Source: an uncultured Chloroflexales bacterium (lineage in GTDB: Bacteria; Chloroflexota; Chloroflexia; Chloroflexales; Chloroflexaceae). From it: 64,000 nt of DNA. Within the stretch, counting starts at the first letter, position 1, and each line of letters opens with the position of its first letter. The stretch is taken from the NCBI GenBank assembly GCA_937902315.1, contig CALGUG010000057.1, positions 124,001-188,000 on the forward strand, in the 5' to 3' direction. The position numbers and the translations under genes are program-made. The notes under the pieces were generated by a model. The model made no database searches and had not been told where the DNA came from. It saw nothing but the letters and a program-made list of their open reading frames with translations. Below, in pieces: positions 8,318-17,719 of the stretch.

Positions 8318-8481
8318 TACCAAATCCGATTGATCACTTTTTATTTGGCCTTCGGCAGAGCGGAACTTGACTATTTTTGTTGTGCGAAATTTCGCGCGAT
8401 CGCGCGAAATTTCGCACAACTCTTTCCCCAGTTTTGGTTTTCCTTCGTCGAAAGAACACAAGTCTTTGAACGGATTTGGTA
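8318..8481 (+). repeat. Type B interspersed repeat with internal perfect palindrome
   Basis: Runs from TACCAAATCCG to CGGATTTGGTA, a perfect 11-bp terminal inverted repeat. It contains TTGGCCTTCGGCAGAG, GGAACTTGACTA and the conserved right half CTTTCCCCAGTTTTGG. An extra 42-bp palindrome at 8379-8420 is inserted in the middle relative to other type B copies. A partial reverse type B copy (CTACCGAAGGCCAAAAACAC) follows at about 8550-8590. The long minus-strand ORF across the element is spurious. Confidence 0.8.
8379..8420. repeat. 42-bp perfect palindrome
   Basis: The left arm GTTGTGCGAAATTTCGCGCG plus A is mirrored exactly by its reverse complement, with no loop and the centre between 8399 and 8400. 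The middle contains GCGATCGC, and each arm contains the smaller palindrome GCGAAATTTCGC. Confidence 0.95.
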
Positions 8482-8490
8482 TTAGACGAT

Positions 8491-8531
8491 AAAAAGAGTG
8501 CTTGTGGATAGGCTCCTCAAGCACTCTTTTT
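8491..8531. terminator. Probable bidirectional terminator
   Basis: AAAAAGAGTGCTTG and CAAGCACTCTTTTT make a 14-bp perfect stem with a 13-base loop. It has A-rich and T-rich flanks and can serve the gene ending at 8283 and possibly the minus-strand gene ending at 8777. Confidence 0.75.
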
Positions 8532-8593
8532 GTATGTGCTTCGCTTTTCTCTACCGAAGGCCAAAAACACAAGGCGTTCAGCCGATGTGGATA

Positions 8594-8763
8594 ATACGAA
8601 ATCCGCTTGAATCGTTGGGTTTTAGGGTGGTCTTTCGGCTCACAGCTATAACAGCGTGCTTACGGGTGAGCTGTTGGTAGCCGTAGGCGGACGCGCTAGC
8701 CGCCCGCTTTGGGGAAGAGACCAAGCCGCCAGAGTGCTGAACTGATCTAACGGATTTGCTATA
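8594..8763 (+). repeat. Type A interspersed repeat, copy 3
   Basis: Begins TACGAAATCCGCTTG and ends CTAACGGATTTGCTATA. The core is at 8677-8695. The inner marks GGTGGTCTTTCGGC, GGTGAGCTGTTG, CGCTTTGGGGAAGAGACC and GCCGCCAGAGTGCTGAA are typical of the full-length element. Confidence 0.88.
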
Positions 8764-8776
8764 AGCCCTTGACCTG

Positions 8777-11446
8777 TTATGGGTTTACTGAGCTTTGCGC
8801 GTTCGGATAGGTAGTACTATCTTGGTAGCCATCTTCCTCTAGCGATTCGATCGGCTCGATGATTTTGATATAACTGATGCTATTGGCTTCCTCGCCTAGC
8901 GACTTAATATGAATGACGAGATTGTGGTTTAGGTTGTCGTAGAGCTTGAAATCCTTATAGGTCCAACCGACATTCTCATCACCAAAAATGCGCCAAAGGT
9001 TGTTGCCCACGCCGATCTGCAGTTCGCGATTTGGCCCATTGTAGTAACCAATCCGAAGTACGCGATTCTTACGTGTATACGATTGCAAAGGCACTTTGGC
9101 AGTATCGCCGGGCTCGAACTCACGATAGGTCAGCTCGGGATTGTCGGACGATACGCTATCGGGAAAAATATATTCGTTTTGTATAACCCTTTTGGTCTCG
9201 CTATTGGGGTATGCGATCTTAACAAACGAAATACCGTTAGCAGATGTGCCTAGCGATGTAATTGTAATGGGTAGCTCAAGGTCGAGATCATCGGGGAGCT
9301 CAATCTCTTCGACTTGCCAGCCCGAGCGTTTGCCACCTTCGATCACCCAAGTATGATCTTTGATATCGATACGAATAGCGCGATTGGGACCATCTAGGAA
9401 AGAGATCTGTAGCTTGCGATTCAACTTCAGAGACGAACGTAAGGTGAAAGATGTTGTATCGCCCGGGTTGAAGTGGCGATAGGGATGATCTGGATCGTGG
9501 TCCCATACAACTTCCTTGAAGTACCTTGCGCTACGCGGATCATCGGTGAGCAGCTTTGATCCTGGCTCGATTACTCGTACGAAGCTGATGCCATTAGCTT
9601 GTTCGCCCAGCGAGGTGATCGTGATAGGCAGGAAGGTATCGAGGTCATCGGGTAATTCGATATCTTCGATATACCAGCCGCCGACTTTTCCGCCTTCGAT
9701 CTCCCAAGAATAGTTGCCGATTTGGATACGGATGCTGCGATCCGGCCCATCAAGGAAGCTGACTTGCAGGATGCGACCTTGTTGAGATTGGGTGTGGAGA
9801 TAGATTTGTGTTGAGTCGCCCGGGTTAAAGTGACGATACGTAATGTCAGGGTTATCGGTGGGAACCTCTGCAAAATAGTGTGCGCTTCCATAGCCCACAT
9901 CTCTTGTGAACAAGCTAGCTATGATTTCGGAGTGGGGATAGTAGCCCATGTAGACTGGCAAAATGTCTGTTGGGCCATATAGCTCTCCGAGTGATAGCTG
10001 ATCTAGCGCTTCTAGAATCTCTTCACCGTATTGACCCTGAACAGAGTGAATATTGACAAACCAGATGCGATTGCCGCTTTGAAGGTATTTCAGAGCGGTC
10101 TTAGAGTGATCACCTACTTGGATAAGTCCAATATCTGAAGGACGGTAGTACCAATTGATAGCCGGAAGCGCCCAACTCGAGCCGATCAGTACATCACCCG
10201 GCTGCGCATGTTCTTTGATATAGTTTGAAATCAAACGCCAGTCGTTAGGCTTAAAGTGGTAGTAGCCGAGATAGACTATGTATAGCGACGAGAGCGCTAA
10301 GGGAAGAATAGCGAGAGCTTGTAAACCGATCGATAGACCGGTACGAATACGGTCGCTCTTCAGTGCTTTTAGTTTTGACAACAGGAATAAGATCAGGGCA
10401 TGGATGCCAAGCACAACTACCAACAAATAGAGAGCTTGGAGGAAAATAACGTAGCGTACTCCGAAACCGTTGGCTGGACGGAGGAATACAAAGATACAAT
10501 AGGCTACGGCGAAAGGAACAAGCACTAAAAGGCTGTCAAACCATTGTTTATTGTAAAAGAGATAGATAATACCGATACATGCACAAACTAAAAAGATATA
10601 GCGCACATGATCGGAAGAGAAACCTCTAATGATGGAGCTAATAAAGAGGTTATGATGATATGAGAAATTATCTAATGTTGGTGCAAAGACATCTTGGCCT
10701 TGGGAGAAGTTAACATAATTCCCGAACCAACCGCCCACTAATCGGGCATAAATGACTTTTATAATAACGGGAGAATAGCCCACTGCCATAGTGAGCGCTC
10801 CTACAACAATGGGCAGAATACTTTTGAATTGTTTTGTATTGAGATAGCTATAGATTACGCCTACAATACCAAAGCTTACTAGAGCGATAGCTGTTGTAAG
10901 TGGTTGCGTGTACAGACTAAAAAGGCTAGCTCCGACCCATAAATACCAATATTTGCGCTCTTTAAGGACGATCATTTGGCGGAAAGCATACCAAACGACG
11001 AAGAGACCTGTAGCAACAATTGAATAGAAACGGGCGTCCTGCGAGTACCAAATAAGATAGGGGCAGACAGCTATTAGGAGTGAGACTGCAAATGCGATAT
11101 ATTTATTGTAGATATGGCGGATACAGAAATAACTGATAACAACTAAAAGCGAGCCAATTATGGCAGAGGGTAAACGCAATGCAAGTTCAGCGTATTCTCT
11201 ACCGATGATTTTTAGTGAAAAATGGGCTAAAAGATAATAAACAGGCCCAGGTAAGTCAATATATTCGGTGATGATACGCCATACGGGAAGAACGCTTCGT
11301 TCTGCGGTCCATACCTCATCTCCCCAAAAGCCACGAGCATTGAGACGGAAAAAACGTAAAAATGTACCTAATATTACGATTAAGCTAAAGAAGAAACCTT
11401 CTACCCAGTACTGACGCGGTATCCGAGTATTGTTTTGACTAAGCAT
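8777..11446 (-). CDS. GT39/ArnT-like membrane glycosyltransferase with three tandem beta repeats
   Basis: The N-terminal 520 residues form a multi-helix GT-C glycosyltransferase: first loop GFWGDEVWT with the expected acidic residue near 43-44, many hydrophobic helices, and a luminal loop with YSQDARFYS. Such enzymes transfer sugars from polyprenyl-phosphate carriers to lipid or protein acceptors outside the membrane. The C-terminal 350 residues consist of three tandem copies of about 118 residues (about 535-650, 652-767, 770-885). Each has YRxFxPGD, LDGPNRxIRI-like, WxIEGGKxxGWxxEDIELPD and ITITSLGExANGISFVxI stretches, probably beta sandwiches. The third copy has diverged most. The gene follows a second GT39-like gene on the same strand but is separated by about 105 bases. 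Confidence 0.82.
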   Translation of the reverse strand: MLSQNNTRIPRQYWVEGFFFSLIVILGTFLRFFRLNARGFWGDEVWTAERSVLPVWRIITEYIDLPGPVYYLLAHFSLKIIGREYAELALRLPSAIIGSLLVVISYFCIRHIYNKYIAFAVSLLIAVCPYLIWYSQDARFYSIVATGLFVVWYAFRQMIVLKERKYWYLWVGASLFSLYTQPLTTAIALVSFGIVGVIYSYLNTKQFKSILPIVVGALTMAVGYSPVIIKVIYARLVGGWFGNYVNFSQGQDVFAPTLDNFSYHHNLFISSIIRGFSSDHVRYIFLVCACIGIIYLFYNKQWFDSLLVLVPFAVAYCIFVFLRPANGFGVRYVIFLQALYLLVVVLGIHALILFLLSKLKALKSDRIRTGLSIGLQALAILPLALSSLYIVYLGYYHFKPNDWRLISNYIKEHAQPGDVLIGSSWALPAINWYYRPSDIGLIQVGDHSKTALKYLQSGNRIWFVNIHSVQGQYGEEILEALDQLSLGELYGPTDILPVYMGYYPHSEIIASLFTRDVGYGSAHYFAEVPTDNPDITYRHFNPGDSTQIYLHTQSQQGRILQVSFLDGPDRSIRIQIGNYSWEIEGGKVGGWYIEDIELPDDLDTFLPITITSLGEQANGISFVRVIEPGSKLLTDDPRSARYFKEVVWDHDPDHPYRHFNPGDTTSFTLRSSLKLNRKLQISFLDGPNRAIRIDIKDHTWVIEGGKRSGWQVEEIELPDDLDLELPITITSLGTSANGISFVKIAYPNSETKRVIQNEYIFPDSVSSDNPELTYREFEPGDTAKVPLQSYTRKNRVLRIGYYNGPNRELQIGVGNNLWRIFGDENVGWTYKDFKLYDNLNHNLVIHIKSLGEEANSISYIKIIEPIESLEEDGYQDSTTYPNAQSSVNP

Positions 11447-11551
11447 TATGCAATCCTGTGAGATGATATTCTTTTGAAAGCAATAAGCACAATTGATACA
11501 GTAACACAGGAAAACGAAGGGCTTTTACCTTATTCCTATGCACGTTTGGTT

Positions 11552-13615
11552 TCAGGGGATCTGAAACTCATGTAATAGAAGGGCATTATCACCAGCGATC
11601 GCTGGATCGAAATGAGGGCCTCTAACAAGTTCAAGACGATCCCATGTTTCGGGATGGTAGAGACCAATGATAATCCGATAATGGCCCGTTTTAAGCTCTT
11701 CTGCAGGGAAGAGACTGATCGGAACGGCGATTTGTTGCCCAACCTCCCAAGTGCTCGTTGGGGGGCCATCGCCAGCCGGAGAGAGATCGCTCTGGGCGAT
11801 TTTGTTGCCTTGCTGGTCGATCAGATGCACAAACAGCATATAATCGTCATCGATGCGGTCGCGTACGTCCCACGATGGCGTTATCGTTAGGCTATTATCG
11901 TTGTTGTTGCTGAAACTATAACCCCACAAATGGATCGCTGTGCCGAATTGGGCATCAAGCGGGTAGTCGTAAGGGCGTGGTACCTGATAGATCTCGGCAT
12001 AGTCGATACCGTGGATCTGAATCCGCTGGATCGGAAGGGTGTTACGAATACGCTCGTAGACCTCGGGGTAAGCATTTCGTTGGATCGATTCCAGATAGAC
12101 CACTGCATAATTGACTGGTTTGCGTCCAACGTGGTCGATGTTTTCGACTGGAATAGACAGAAAAGGCCGTAAGGTCGCTCCAAGTGCCGAAGCCACTGGT
12201 GCATATGTTAGGTCAGAACGACTCTGTAAAAATGCCGCAACCTGTTCCATTCCCTCACCCCAACCGATCAGGAGGTTGTGTTGGGCTACTTTGCCTCCAC
12301 CTAAGAGCGGATTGTAATAGCTGAGATAGTGAGGATGGTACAAGATATTTGGAATTAGTGCAACTAGACCAATGAGTAGAGCACATAGATACTTAGCGGC
12401 AGGAGGCCATTTGATGGCCGTAACGAGCTTCTCGCTGCCCCAAGCTAATCCGAACCCCGCTAGAATAAACAGGCTCGGCCAGGTTGGCAGCACATAACGA
12501 TCGAACTTTTTTGGCCCGATCGTCATAACGGCGCTCCAAAACAGCACAAAACCCGCAAGAATAAGCAGCGAACGCAGCTGAGGCGCTTGAAGCGTCTGTT
12601 TGAGCTTGCGCGCACGCAGCTCTATGATCAGCCAGACCAGAAAGCAGACCAAGCCGAGGCAGAGCTCGGGTGTGGCGCGAAAGGCATTGGCGACCAGATA
12701 AAAGAGCGGTCCAGGATCGTCGACGGCTTTGCCTAGAAAGAATTGTCCGTCGCCGTTGGGTCGCCCACCGTTGGCGGTGATCTCTTCGATATAGCGTGTA
12801 AGCGCTGTGATCGGTGTGCTCCAGAGTGCAGGCCAAAGGCCAAACACACACAGCAGTGCCCCTAGAAGCCAAGCTCCTAGGGCCAGGCTGGCGCGCCAGA
12901 TTCGCTGAAAGAAGTTGGGCGCAGGCACTAGCCAGATCAAGCTGAGCCCGATGCAAGGCAGCAGAATAAGCGCCGGCCCCTTGGTTAAGAGCGCAAGACC
13001 GCCAAAGATGGCCGAGAGTAGAAAGGGCAGCCTTTGAAAGGCCTTCGGTTCACCCTCTTGCTCTTCTGCCTTATCGAGTGCGGCTTGACGGCTCCAAAGC
13101 AGACATAGAAGGCTGAAGCTCACACATGATGCGAGTAGCGCATCGAGGTGAAGCAGGCGGCTGTGGGCGATCATGTAGGGCGATGTAGCCCACAAGAGAG
13201 CCGCAAACAGTGCTGCGAGCGGATTGATGATGCGGCGTAAGATCAGATAGGCGCACGGTACGAGTATGCTTTCGAAGAGCGCGGCCGGGAAGCGCAGCCA
13301 GGCGAGGTGCTCGAGGCGAGAGAGCTGATCGAAGGCTCCCCAAGAGCGCCAGAGATCTTCGAGCCAGTAGCCGATTGTGCCGAGCCACATAATGGTGACG
13401 CCCGGATGCCCGGTCAGAAGCGTTTCGCTCCAGCGGCCTTTGCTGAGCGCATAGCGAAAACCGCCAACTCGGTCGATCCAGTGGTAGGCTTCGTCGGTTG
13501 TGAAGAAGTCATTGAGGCCTAGTGTTCGAGGAAAAAGCGCTAGCAAAAAAAGGAGGATCCCAATGACAATGAAAGCCGGAGGAAGTCTAAGAACCTTGTT
13601 GGTGCGCTCGGGCAT
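11552..13615 (-). CDS. GT39-like membrane glycosyltransferase with C-terminal beta domain
   Basis: About 687 residues starting MPERTNKVLRLPPAFIVIG. The frame is open to 13669, but the upstream ATG lies inside a terminator hairpin, so the internal start is preferred. The GT-C signature acidic pair appears as FFTTDEAYHWIDR in the first extracytoplasmic loop, followed by about a dozen membrane helices. After residue 540 comes a soluble domain (AIHLWGYSF, SWDVRDRIDDDYMLFVHLID, GHYRIIIGLYHPETW) of the type often attached to Chloroflexota GT39 proteins. A cell envelope or exopolysaccharide glycosylation role is likely; donor and acceptor are unknown. Confidence 0.8.
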   Translation of the reverse strand: MPERTNKVLRLPPAFIVIGILLFLLALFPRTLGLNDFFTTDEAYHWIDRVGGFRYALSKGRWSETLLTGHPGVTIMWLGTIGYWLEDLWRSWGAFDQLSRLEHLAWLRFPAALFESILVPCAYLILRRIINPLAALFAALLWATSPYMIAHSRLLHLDALLASCVSFSLLCLLWSRQAALDKAEEQEGEPKAFQRLPFLLSAIFGGLALLTKGPALILLPCIGLSLIWLVPAPNFFQRIWRASLALGAWLLGALLCVFGLWPALWSTPITALTRYIEEITANGGRPNGDGQFFLGKAVDDPGPLFYLVANAFRATPELCLGLVCFLVWLIIELRARKLKQTLQAPQLRSLLILAGFVLFWSAVMTIGPKKFDRYVLPTWPSLFILAGFGLAWGSEKLVTAIKWPPAAKYLCALLIGLVALIPNILYHPHYLSYYNPLLGGGKVAQHNLLIGWGEGMEQVAAFLQSRSDLTYAPVASALGATLRPFLSIPVENIDHVGRKPVNYAVVYLESIQRNAYPEVYERIRNTLPIQRIQIHGIDYAEIYQVPRPYDYPLDAQFGTAIHLWGYSFSNNNDNSLTITPSWDVRDRIDDDYMLFVHLIDQQGNKIAQSDLSPAGDGPPTSTWEVGQQIAVPISLFPAEELKTGHYRIIIGLYHPETWDRLELVRGPHFDPAIAGDNALLLHEFQIP

Positions 13616-13640
13616 AACTCGCTCAATTCTGTAGGGACAT

Positions 13641-13675
13641 CCTCTAGTGCAGCAGCCACGCCGCTGCACTAGAGG
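13641..13675 (-). terminator. Hairpin between oxidoreductase and glycosyltransferase genes
   Basis: CCTCTAGTGCAGC and GCTGCACTAGAGG make a perfect 13-bp stem with a 9-base loop. It lies just after the stop of the minus-strand oxidoreductase gene. It also argues against a translation start at 13669. Confidence 0.7.
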
Positions 13676-13689
13676 AGAAACCGTCTAGC

Positions 13690-14766
13690 CTAGAGGCTAA
13701 TCTCGCGACCTTCTTCCGACGAGCGGTAGACAGCGTCGAGAATACGCTGAACTTGCAGAGCCTCTGCGCCGGTTGCGCCCGGTCGGCCATTGCCACGGAT
13801 CGCATCGATGAAGCGGCCAAACGAGACGGCCATGATCGGAACGTTCGGGCCCAATTTCGGGGTGCTATCGAGCTCTTCCTCATCGACGGTGCTGAAGTAG
13901 CGAACCGGAGTGTTGGCACCGTAACGATCAGCGCTCAGATCAGCGCCACCCTTGTCGCCGAAGATCTGCAAGCGCTCTTCGTTGGGTGCGTGGGCTGCCC
14001 AAGTCACCTCGACCTTAATCACGCCGCCGTTCTCCAAGCGCAGGCTCATGCTGGCGAAGTCATCGACGCTGAATTCACCGTTCTTGAAGTGATCGAAGCC
14101 CCAAGTGCCCAGACCACGGCCTTCGGGGCCATGCTTGGCAGTGACTACGCCGTGGACGCTCTTGATCTTGGGGAAGCCTGCGATGTAGAGCGCCATATCG
14201 AGCGAGTGCACGCCGATATCGAGTAGGGCACCACCACCAGCCAGCTCCTTGCGGGTGAACCAGCTACCGTAACCGGGGATACCAGCACGGCGGATCAGGC
14301 GGGCGTTGATGTAGTAGATGTCGCCGAAGCGGCCATTTTCAGCAGAGCGCTTCAAGGCAGAAATATCAGGGCGATGGCGGTTCGTTAGGTTTACCGCGAA
14401 GACCTTACCAGCCTTTTCAGCAGCGGCAACAGCTTCTGCACCTTCGCTGGCGTTCATTGCCAGAGGCTTCTCGCACATAACGTGCTTGCCGCTTTGGAAG
14501 GCAGCCAACGAAATAGGTGCGTGGAATTTGTTGGGAACGCCAACTGTGACGGCATCAATGTCATCGCGAGCGATCACATCTTCCCAGTTGGTATAGTGGC
14601 TTGGAATACCAAACTTCTCTGCAGTAGCTGCGGCGCGCTCAGCATTGGTATCACAGACAGCAACGATCTCTACGCCTTCGAGGCTGCGTAGGCTGGGAAT
14701 GTGGCCGTGAGTTACGATGCCACCAGCGCCGATAACGGCAACGCGCACAGGTTGTAAAGTTGACAT
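13690..14766 (-). CDS. Gfo/Idh/MocA-family NAD(P)-dependent oxidoreductase
   Basis: A 358-residue two-domain dehydrogenase. The Rossmann motif VAVIGAGGIVTHGHIP is at residues 9-24, the conserved EKP (Glu99-Lys100-Pro101) in HVMCEKPLAMN, and the C-terminal alpha/beta substrate domain includes GGALLDIGVHSLDMALY, with the catalytic-site Asp and His of the family. These enzymes oxidise or reduce sugars, inositols or related polyols; the substrate cannot be read from the sequence. GAAGGAG precedes the start. The gene is divergent from the amidase at 15079 and is closed by the hairpin at 13641-13675. Confidence 0.88.
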   Translation of the reverse strand: MSTLQPVRVAVIGAGGIVTHGHIPSLRSLEGVEIVAVCDTNAERAAATAEKFGIPSHYTNWEDVIARDDIDAVTVGVPNKFHAPISLAAFQSGKHVMCEKPLAMNASEGAEAVAAAEKAGKVFAVNLTNRHRPDISALKRSAENGRFGDIYYINARLIRRAGIPGYGSWFTRKELAGGGALLDIGVHSLDMALYIAGFPKIKSVHGVVTAKHGPEGRGLGTWGFDHFKNGEFSVDDFASMSLRLENGGVIKVEVTWAAHAPNEERLQIFGDKGGADLSADRYGANTPVRYFSTVDEEELDSTPKLGPNVPIMAVSFGRFIDAIRGNGRPGATGAEALQVQRILDAVYRSSEEGREISL

Positions 14767-15078
14767 GGATCTCTGCTACTCCTTCACAAGAGGTAAGACC
14801 TGACAGCTTCGTTGATGCGGCTCGTGCGGAGACACAGGTGTTTATTCATGGGCAGTATATCCAGAATGCCCTACTACACATGGTGGCTCAGTGGTCGCTC
14901 TGGACGTATGTCAGGACAAGCTAACTTAGAGCGTTCCTAGGATACCACACTTTGGATACGAGGCAAGCATGGTAGAATAGTGCCAAATCGGGCTGTATCC
15001 GCATCGAGGTGCGAAATGGCTCGTGTCTCCCTTCGTCTTTTCTTTCTACAAAATTATTAAAAAGTGATAGGCAATTCC
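14767..15078. other. Divergent intergenic region
   Basis: About 310 bases between two divergent genes. It should hold both promoters, but I could not pick convincing -35/-10 pairs. No repeat element is present. Confidence 0.5.
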
Positions 15079-16689
15079 ATGAGCGAATCTCCTCTTGCAG
15101 CGTATGTTTTTGAACGTTTGCGGAACAACTTGCGTGGCGCAAATATTCCTTTCAGCGAAGATGACATGAAAGGAATCGTTGAGAAGGGCTTTTTAAAGCG
15201 GATCAATGACTTTGAAGCGCTGGTCGCCGATACGACGTCCGACACCATACCAGACACGTTGGGAGCTTGGGGTGAGCAGTTTGAGCAAGCGAGTGGTGCT
15301 GAAGAGCAGAACACTCAGCTTGAGGAACGACCTCAACTGGGCTTGATCGCCAATATCGCTGGTTTGCTCCATTCTCGCCAACTTTCGCCGCGCGAGCTGG
15401 TCGAGCAGACCTTAACCAAGATCGCCGAGCGCGATCCCGAGCTGAACGCCTTCCAACTGGTGTTAGCCGATCAAGCGCGAGTGGCGGCCCAACGGGCGGA
15501 AACCGAGATCGCTGCAGGTGTCTATCGCGGTCCACTGCATGGCGTACCGATCGCCATCAAAGACCTGATCGACTACAAAGGTGTGCCGACCACGGCTGGC
15601 TCGAAGATCTTGGCTGCTAACGTGGCCGAGCGTAACGCCTTTGTGGTCGACCGATTGGAAGAGGCGGGTGCTATTATCATCGGCAAAACCCGCATGTCTG
15701 AGTTCGCTTACTCGCCAGGTTCCAACAATGCCCACTACGGCTCGACCCGCAACCCGTGGAACCTCAAGCACGATACGGGCGGATCGAGCAGCGGATCGGG
15801 TGCGGCGATCGCCAGCGGCATGGTTTTGGGAGCCTTGGGCAGCGACACCGGTGGTTCGATCCGTATGCCTGCCGCTCAGTGTGGCATCGTGGGTCTCAAG
15901 CCGACCTATGGCCTAGTGAGCTTGGCGGGCTGCTTCCCGCTCTCGTGGTCGCTCGACCACCTCGGCCCGATGACGCGCAGTGTTGCCGATGCTGCCTTGA
16001 TGTTGAACGTCATGGCTGGCTACGATCCAAACGACATTCGTACTCGCAAGCGGCCACAGATCGACTATACCGCCAATCTGGAACAGGGCGTAAAGGGCCT
16101 GCGCATTGGCTTGGTCGAAGATGACGGCTCGCCAGACTTTGGCGGCACGATCAGCGAAGCGCGCCAGATCTGGCAGAAGGGTTTGGCGGCGCTCGAGCGG
16201 GCCGGAGCTGAGATCGTTCCGATCAAGATGCCTCAGATCGATGCCTTGCGCATTCTCAACGGTGCGATTCTTGCCATGGAGGCTTCATCGCTGCACGAGC
16301 CCTATCTGCGCAGCAACCTCGATGACTACGGCGAATTTATGCGTCAGCGCGTTTTAGCTGCCTTTGCCTACAGTGCCCAGTCTTATTTGCGCGCTCAGCA
16401 AGTGCGTAACGTGTTGCGTCAGCAGTGCAATGCGCTTTTTGAACAGGTCGACCTAGTGAGCACGCCCACCATCCCCTTCGGCGCACCGCCTCTGGGTGTT
16501 CCGACGACGACCAACTTCACCGCGCCCTTTAACGCCTTGGGCTGGCCGACGATTACGGTGCCGGTCGGTGTTGGAGAGGGCAATCTGCCGCACGGTATTC
16601 AGTTGGCGGGCCGCCCGTGGGATGACGCCACCGTCTTGCGAGCTGCCTTCGCCTTAGAGCGCGAGATCAGCTGGGTTGGGCTTGTTTAG
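15079..16689 (+). CDS. Amidase-signature family hydrolase
   Basis: A 536-residue amidase-signature enzyme. It has the Ser-cisSer-Lys triad: Lys about 161 in PIAIKDLIDYKG, Ser about 236 in TGGSSSGSGAAIASG and Ser about 260 in GSDTGGSIRMPA, followed by GIVGLKPTYGLVS. An extra N-terminal segment of about 90 residues (starting MSESPLAAYVFERLRNNLRG) precedes the catalytic domain. A GTG five codons upstream (15064) could also be used, but ATG at 15079 is the more usual choice. Family members hydrolyse amides, ureas or carbamates, or serve as GatA. Lack of gatB/gatC next to it argues for a metabolic amidase. The following SDR gene starts 44 bases later and may be co-transcribed. Confidence 0.87.
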   Translation: MSESPLAAYVFERLRNNLRGANIPFSEDDMKGIVEKGFLKRINDFEALVADTTSDTIPDTLGAWGEQFEQASGAEEQNTQLEERPQLGLIANIAGLLHSRQLSPRELVEQTLTKIAERDPELNAFQLVLADQARVAAQRAETEIAAGVYRGPLHGVPIAIKDLIDYKGVPTTAGSKILAANVAERNAFVVDRLEEAGAIIIGKTRMSEFAYSPGSNNAHYGSTRNPWNLKHDTGGSSSGSGAAIASGMVLGALGSDTGGSIRMPAAQCGIVGLKPTYGLVSLAGCFPLSWSLDHLGPMTRSVADAALMLNVMAGYDPNDIRTRKRPQIDYTANLEQGVKGLRIGLVEDDGSPDFGGTISEARQIWQKGLAALERAGAEIVPIKMPQIDALRILNGAILAMEASSLHEPYLRSNLDDYGEFMRQRVLAAFAYSAQSYLRAQQVRNVLRQQCNALFEQVDLVSTPTIPFGAPPLGVPTTTNFTAPFNALGWPTITVPVGVGEGNLPHGIQLAGRPWDDATVLRAAFALEREISWVGLV

Positions 16690-16733
16690 AACATTGCAGC
16701 ATCGTTTTTAGAGCGAAGGAAAGAGGCTCCCCT

Positions 16734-17504
16734 ATGGATTTTGCAGGAAAAGTTGCCGTTGTAACGGGCGCGGCGCGCGGAATCGGGCGAGCGGCTGCGC
16801 TTGCCTTTGCGCGCGAAGGTGCGTCTCTTGCGGCGGTTGATCGTAATCAAGAAGAGCTGCAGCAGCTTGTCGATAGCATTAAGAGTTGGGGCGGCAAAGC
16901 GATCGCCATCAACGCCGATGTCTCTGACGAGGGCGATGCGGCTAGGATCGCCAGCGAGACCGTGGCGGCCTTCGATGGCATCGATATTTTGGTCAACAAC
17001 GCTGGCATTCAAACCTACGGCACGATCGAAACTACCAGTCTCGAGCTGTGGAACAAGACCTTGAGCGTCAACCTCACATCGGTCTATCTGGTTTCGCGCT
17101 TTGTTGTGCCAGAGCTGCGGCGACGAGGCGGCGGTGCCATCGTCAACATCGCCTCGGTGCAAGGCTTAGCTACCGCGCCGAACGTGGCGGCCTATGCCGC
17201 GAGCAAGGGCGGCGTGCTGGCTCTGACCCGTGCGATGGCGCTCGACTACGCGCCCGAAGGCATTCGCGTCAATAGCGTCTGTCCTGGCTCGATCGATACG
17301 CCTATGTTGCGCCATTCGGCTAATCTCTTCGACCGCCGTCCGACCGAAGAGGTGCTGGGCGATTGGGGCAGTGGCCATCCGCTGGGGCGGGTTGGAACGC
17401 CCGAAGAGGTCGCCGCTTTGGTGCTCTTCCTCGCCAGCGAGCGGGCCTCCTTTATCACTGGAGCTGAATATCGAGTCGATGGCGGCCTGTTAGCTAAATA
17501 CTAG
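16734..17504 (+). CDS. Short-chain dehydrogenase/reductase (SDR)
   Basis: A 256-residue classical SDR with the cofactor motif TGAARGIG (11-18), NNAG after DILV, the catalytic Ser in NIASVQG, and Tyr/Lys in AAYAASKGG (about 153/157), then PGSIDTPM and a C-terminal FITGAEYRVDGG. It would use NAD(P) to interconvert an alcohol and a ketone; the substrate is unknown. It sits 44 bases behind the amidase on the same strand, which suggests a small catabolic unit. A hairpin at 17720-17750 lies downstream after a degenerate repeat. Confidence 0.9.
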   Translation: MDFAGKVAVVTGAARGIGRAAALAFAREGASLAAVDRNQEELQQLVDSIKSWGGKAIAINADVSDEGDAARIASETVAAFDGIDILVNNAGIQTYGTIETTSLELWNKTLSVNLTSVYLVSRFVVPELRRRGGGAIVNIASVQGLATAPNVAAYAASKGGVLALTRAMALDYAPEGIRVNSVCPGSIDTPMLRHSANLFDRRPTEEVLGDWGSGHPLGRVGTPEEVAALVLFLASERASFITGAEYRVDGGLLAKY

Positions 17505-17539
17505 CGCTTCTAGAGCGAGCGATCTTCGCACTTCACGCC

Positions 17540-17700
17540 GCGCGTCTGTATGCGCGGCTGGGTCGGCGGGCAACGCCCGCCGACGGCTACAAGCCGAATG
17601 GATGGAAGGAGTGTTGATAGCCGAAGGCGGACGCGCTAGCAGCCGAATGGTGCTAGAAGCCTATCCGCCATATGCATGAAACGAGCGAGCGGAAGTGCTG
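17540..17700 (+). repeat. Degenerate type A repeat, copy 4
   Basis: A variant core, GATAGCCGAAGGCGGACGCG, ends near 17635. A second, inverted partial core (CCGCCGACGGCTAC) is at about 17578-17591. The terminal sequences are lost or unrecognisable. Confidence 0.6.
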
Positions 17701-17719
17701 GCGCTTGAGCTAAAGCAAA

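Noticed and set aside
8315..8572. 85-codon minus-strand ORF containing the palindrome
   Set aside because: Made of type B repeat and terminator sequence; no start signal.
12393..12956. Large shadow ORFs opposite or out of frame with GC-rich genes
   Set aside because: They lie fully inside confidently identified genes and reflect codon bias, not overlapping genes.
13616..13669. N-terminal extension of the second GT39-like protein
   Set aside because: The upstream ATG lies inside the 13-bp terminator stem of the preceding gene, and the extension (Cys/Arg-rich) is not protein-like.
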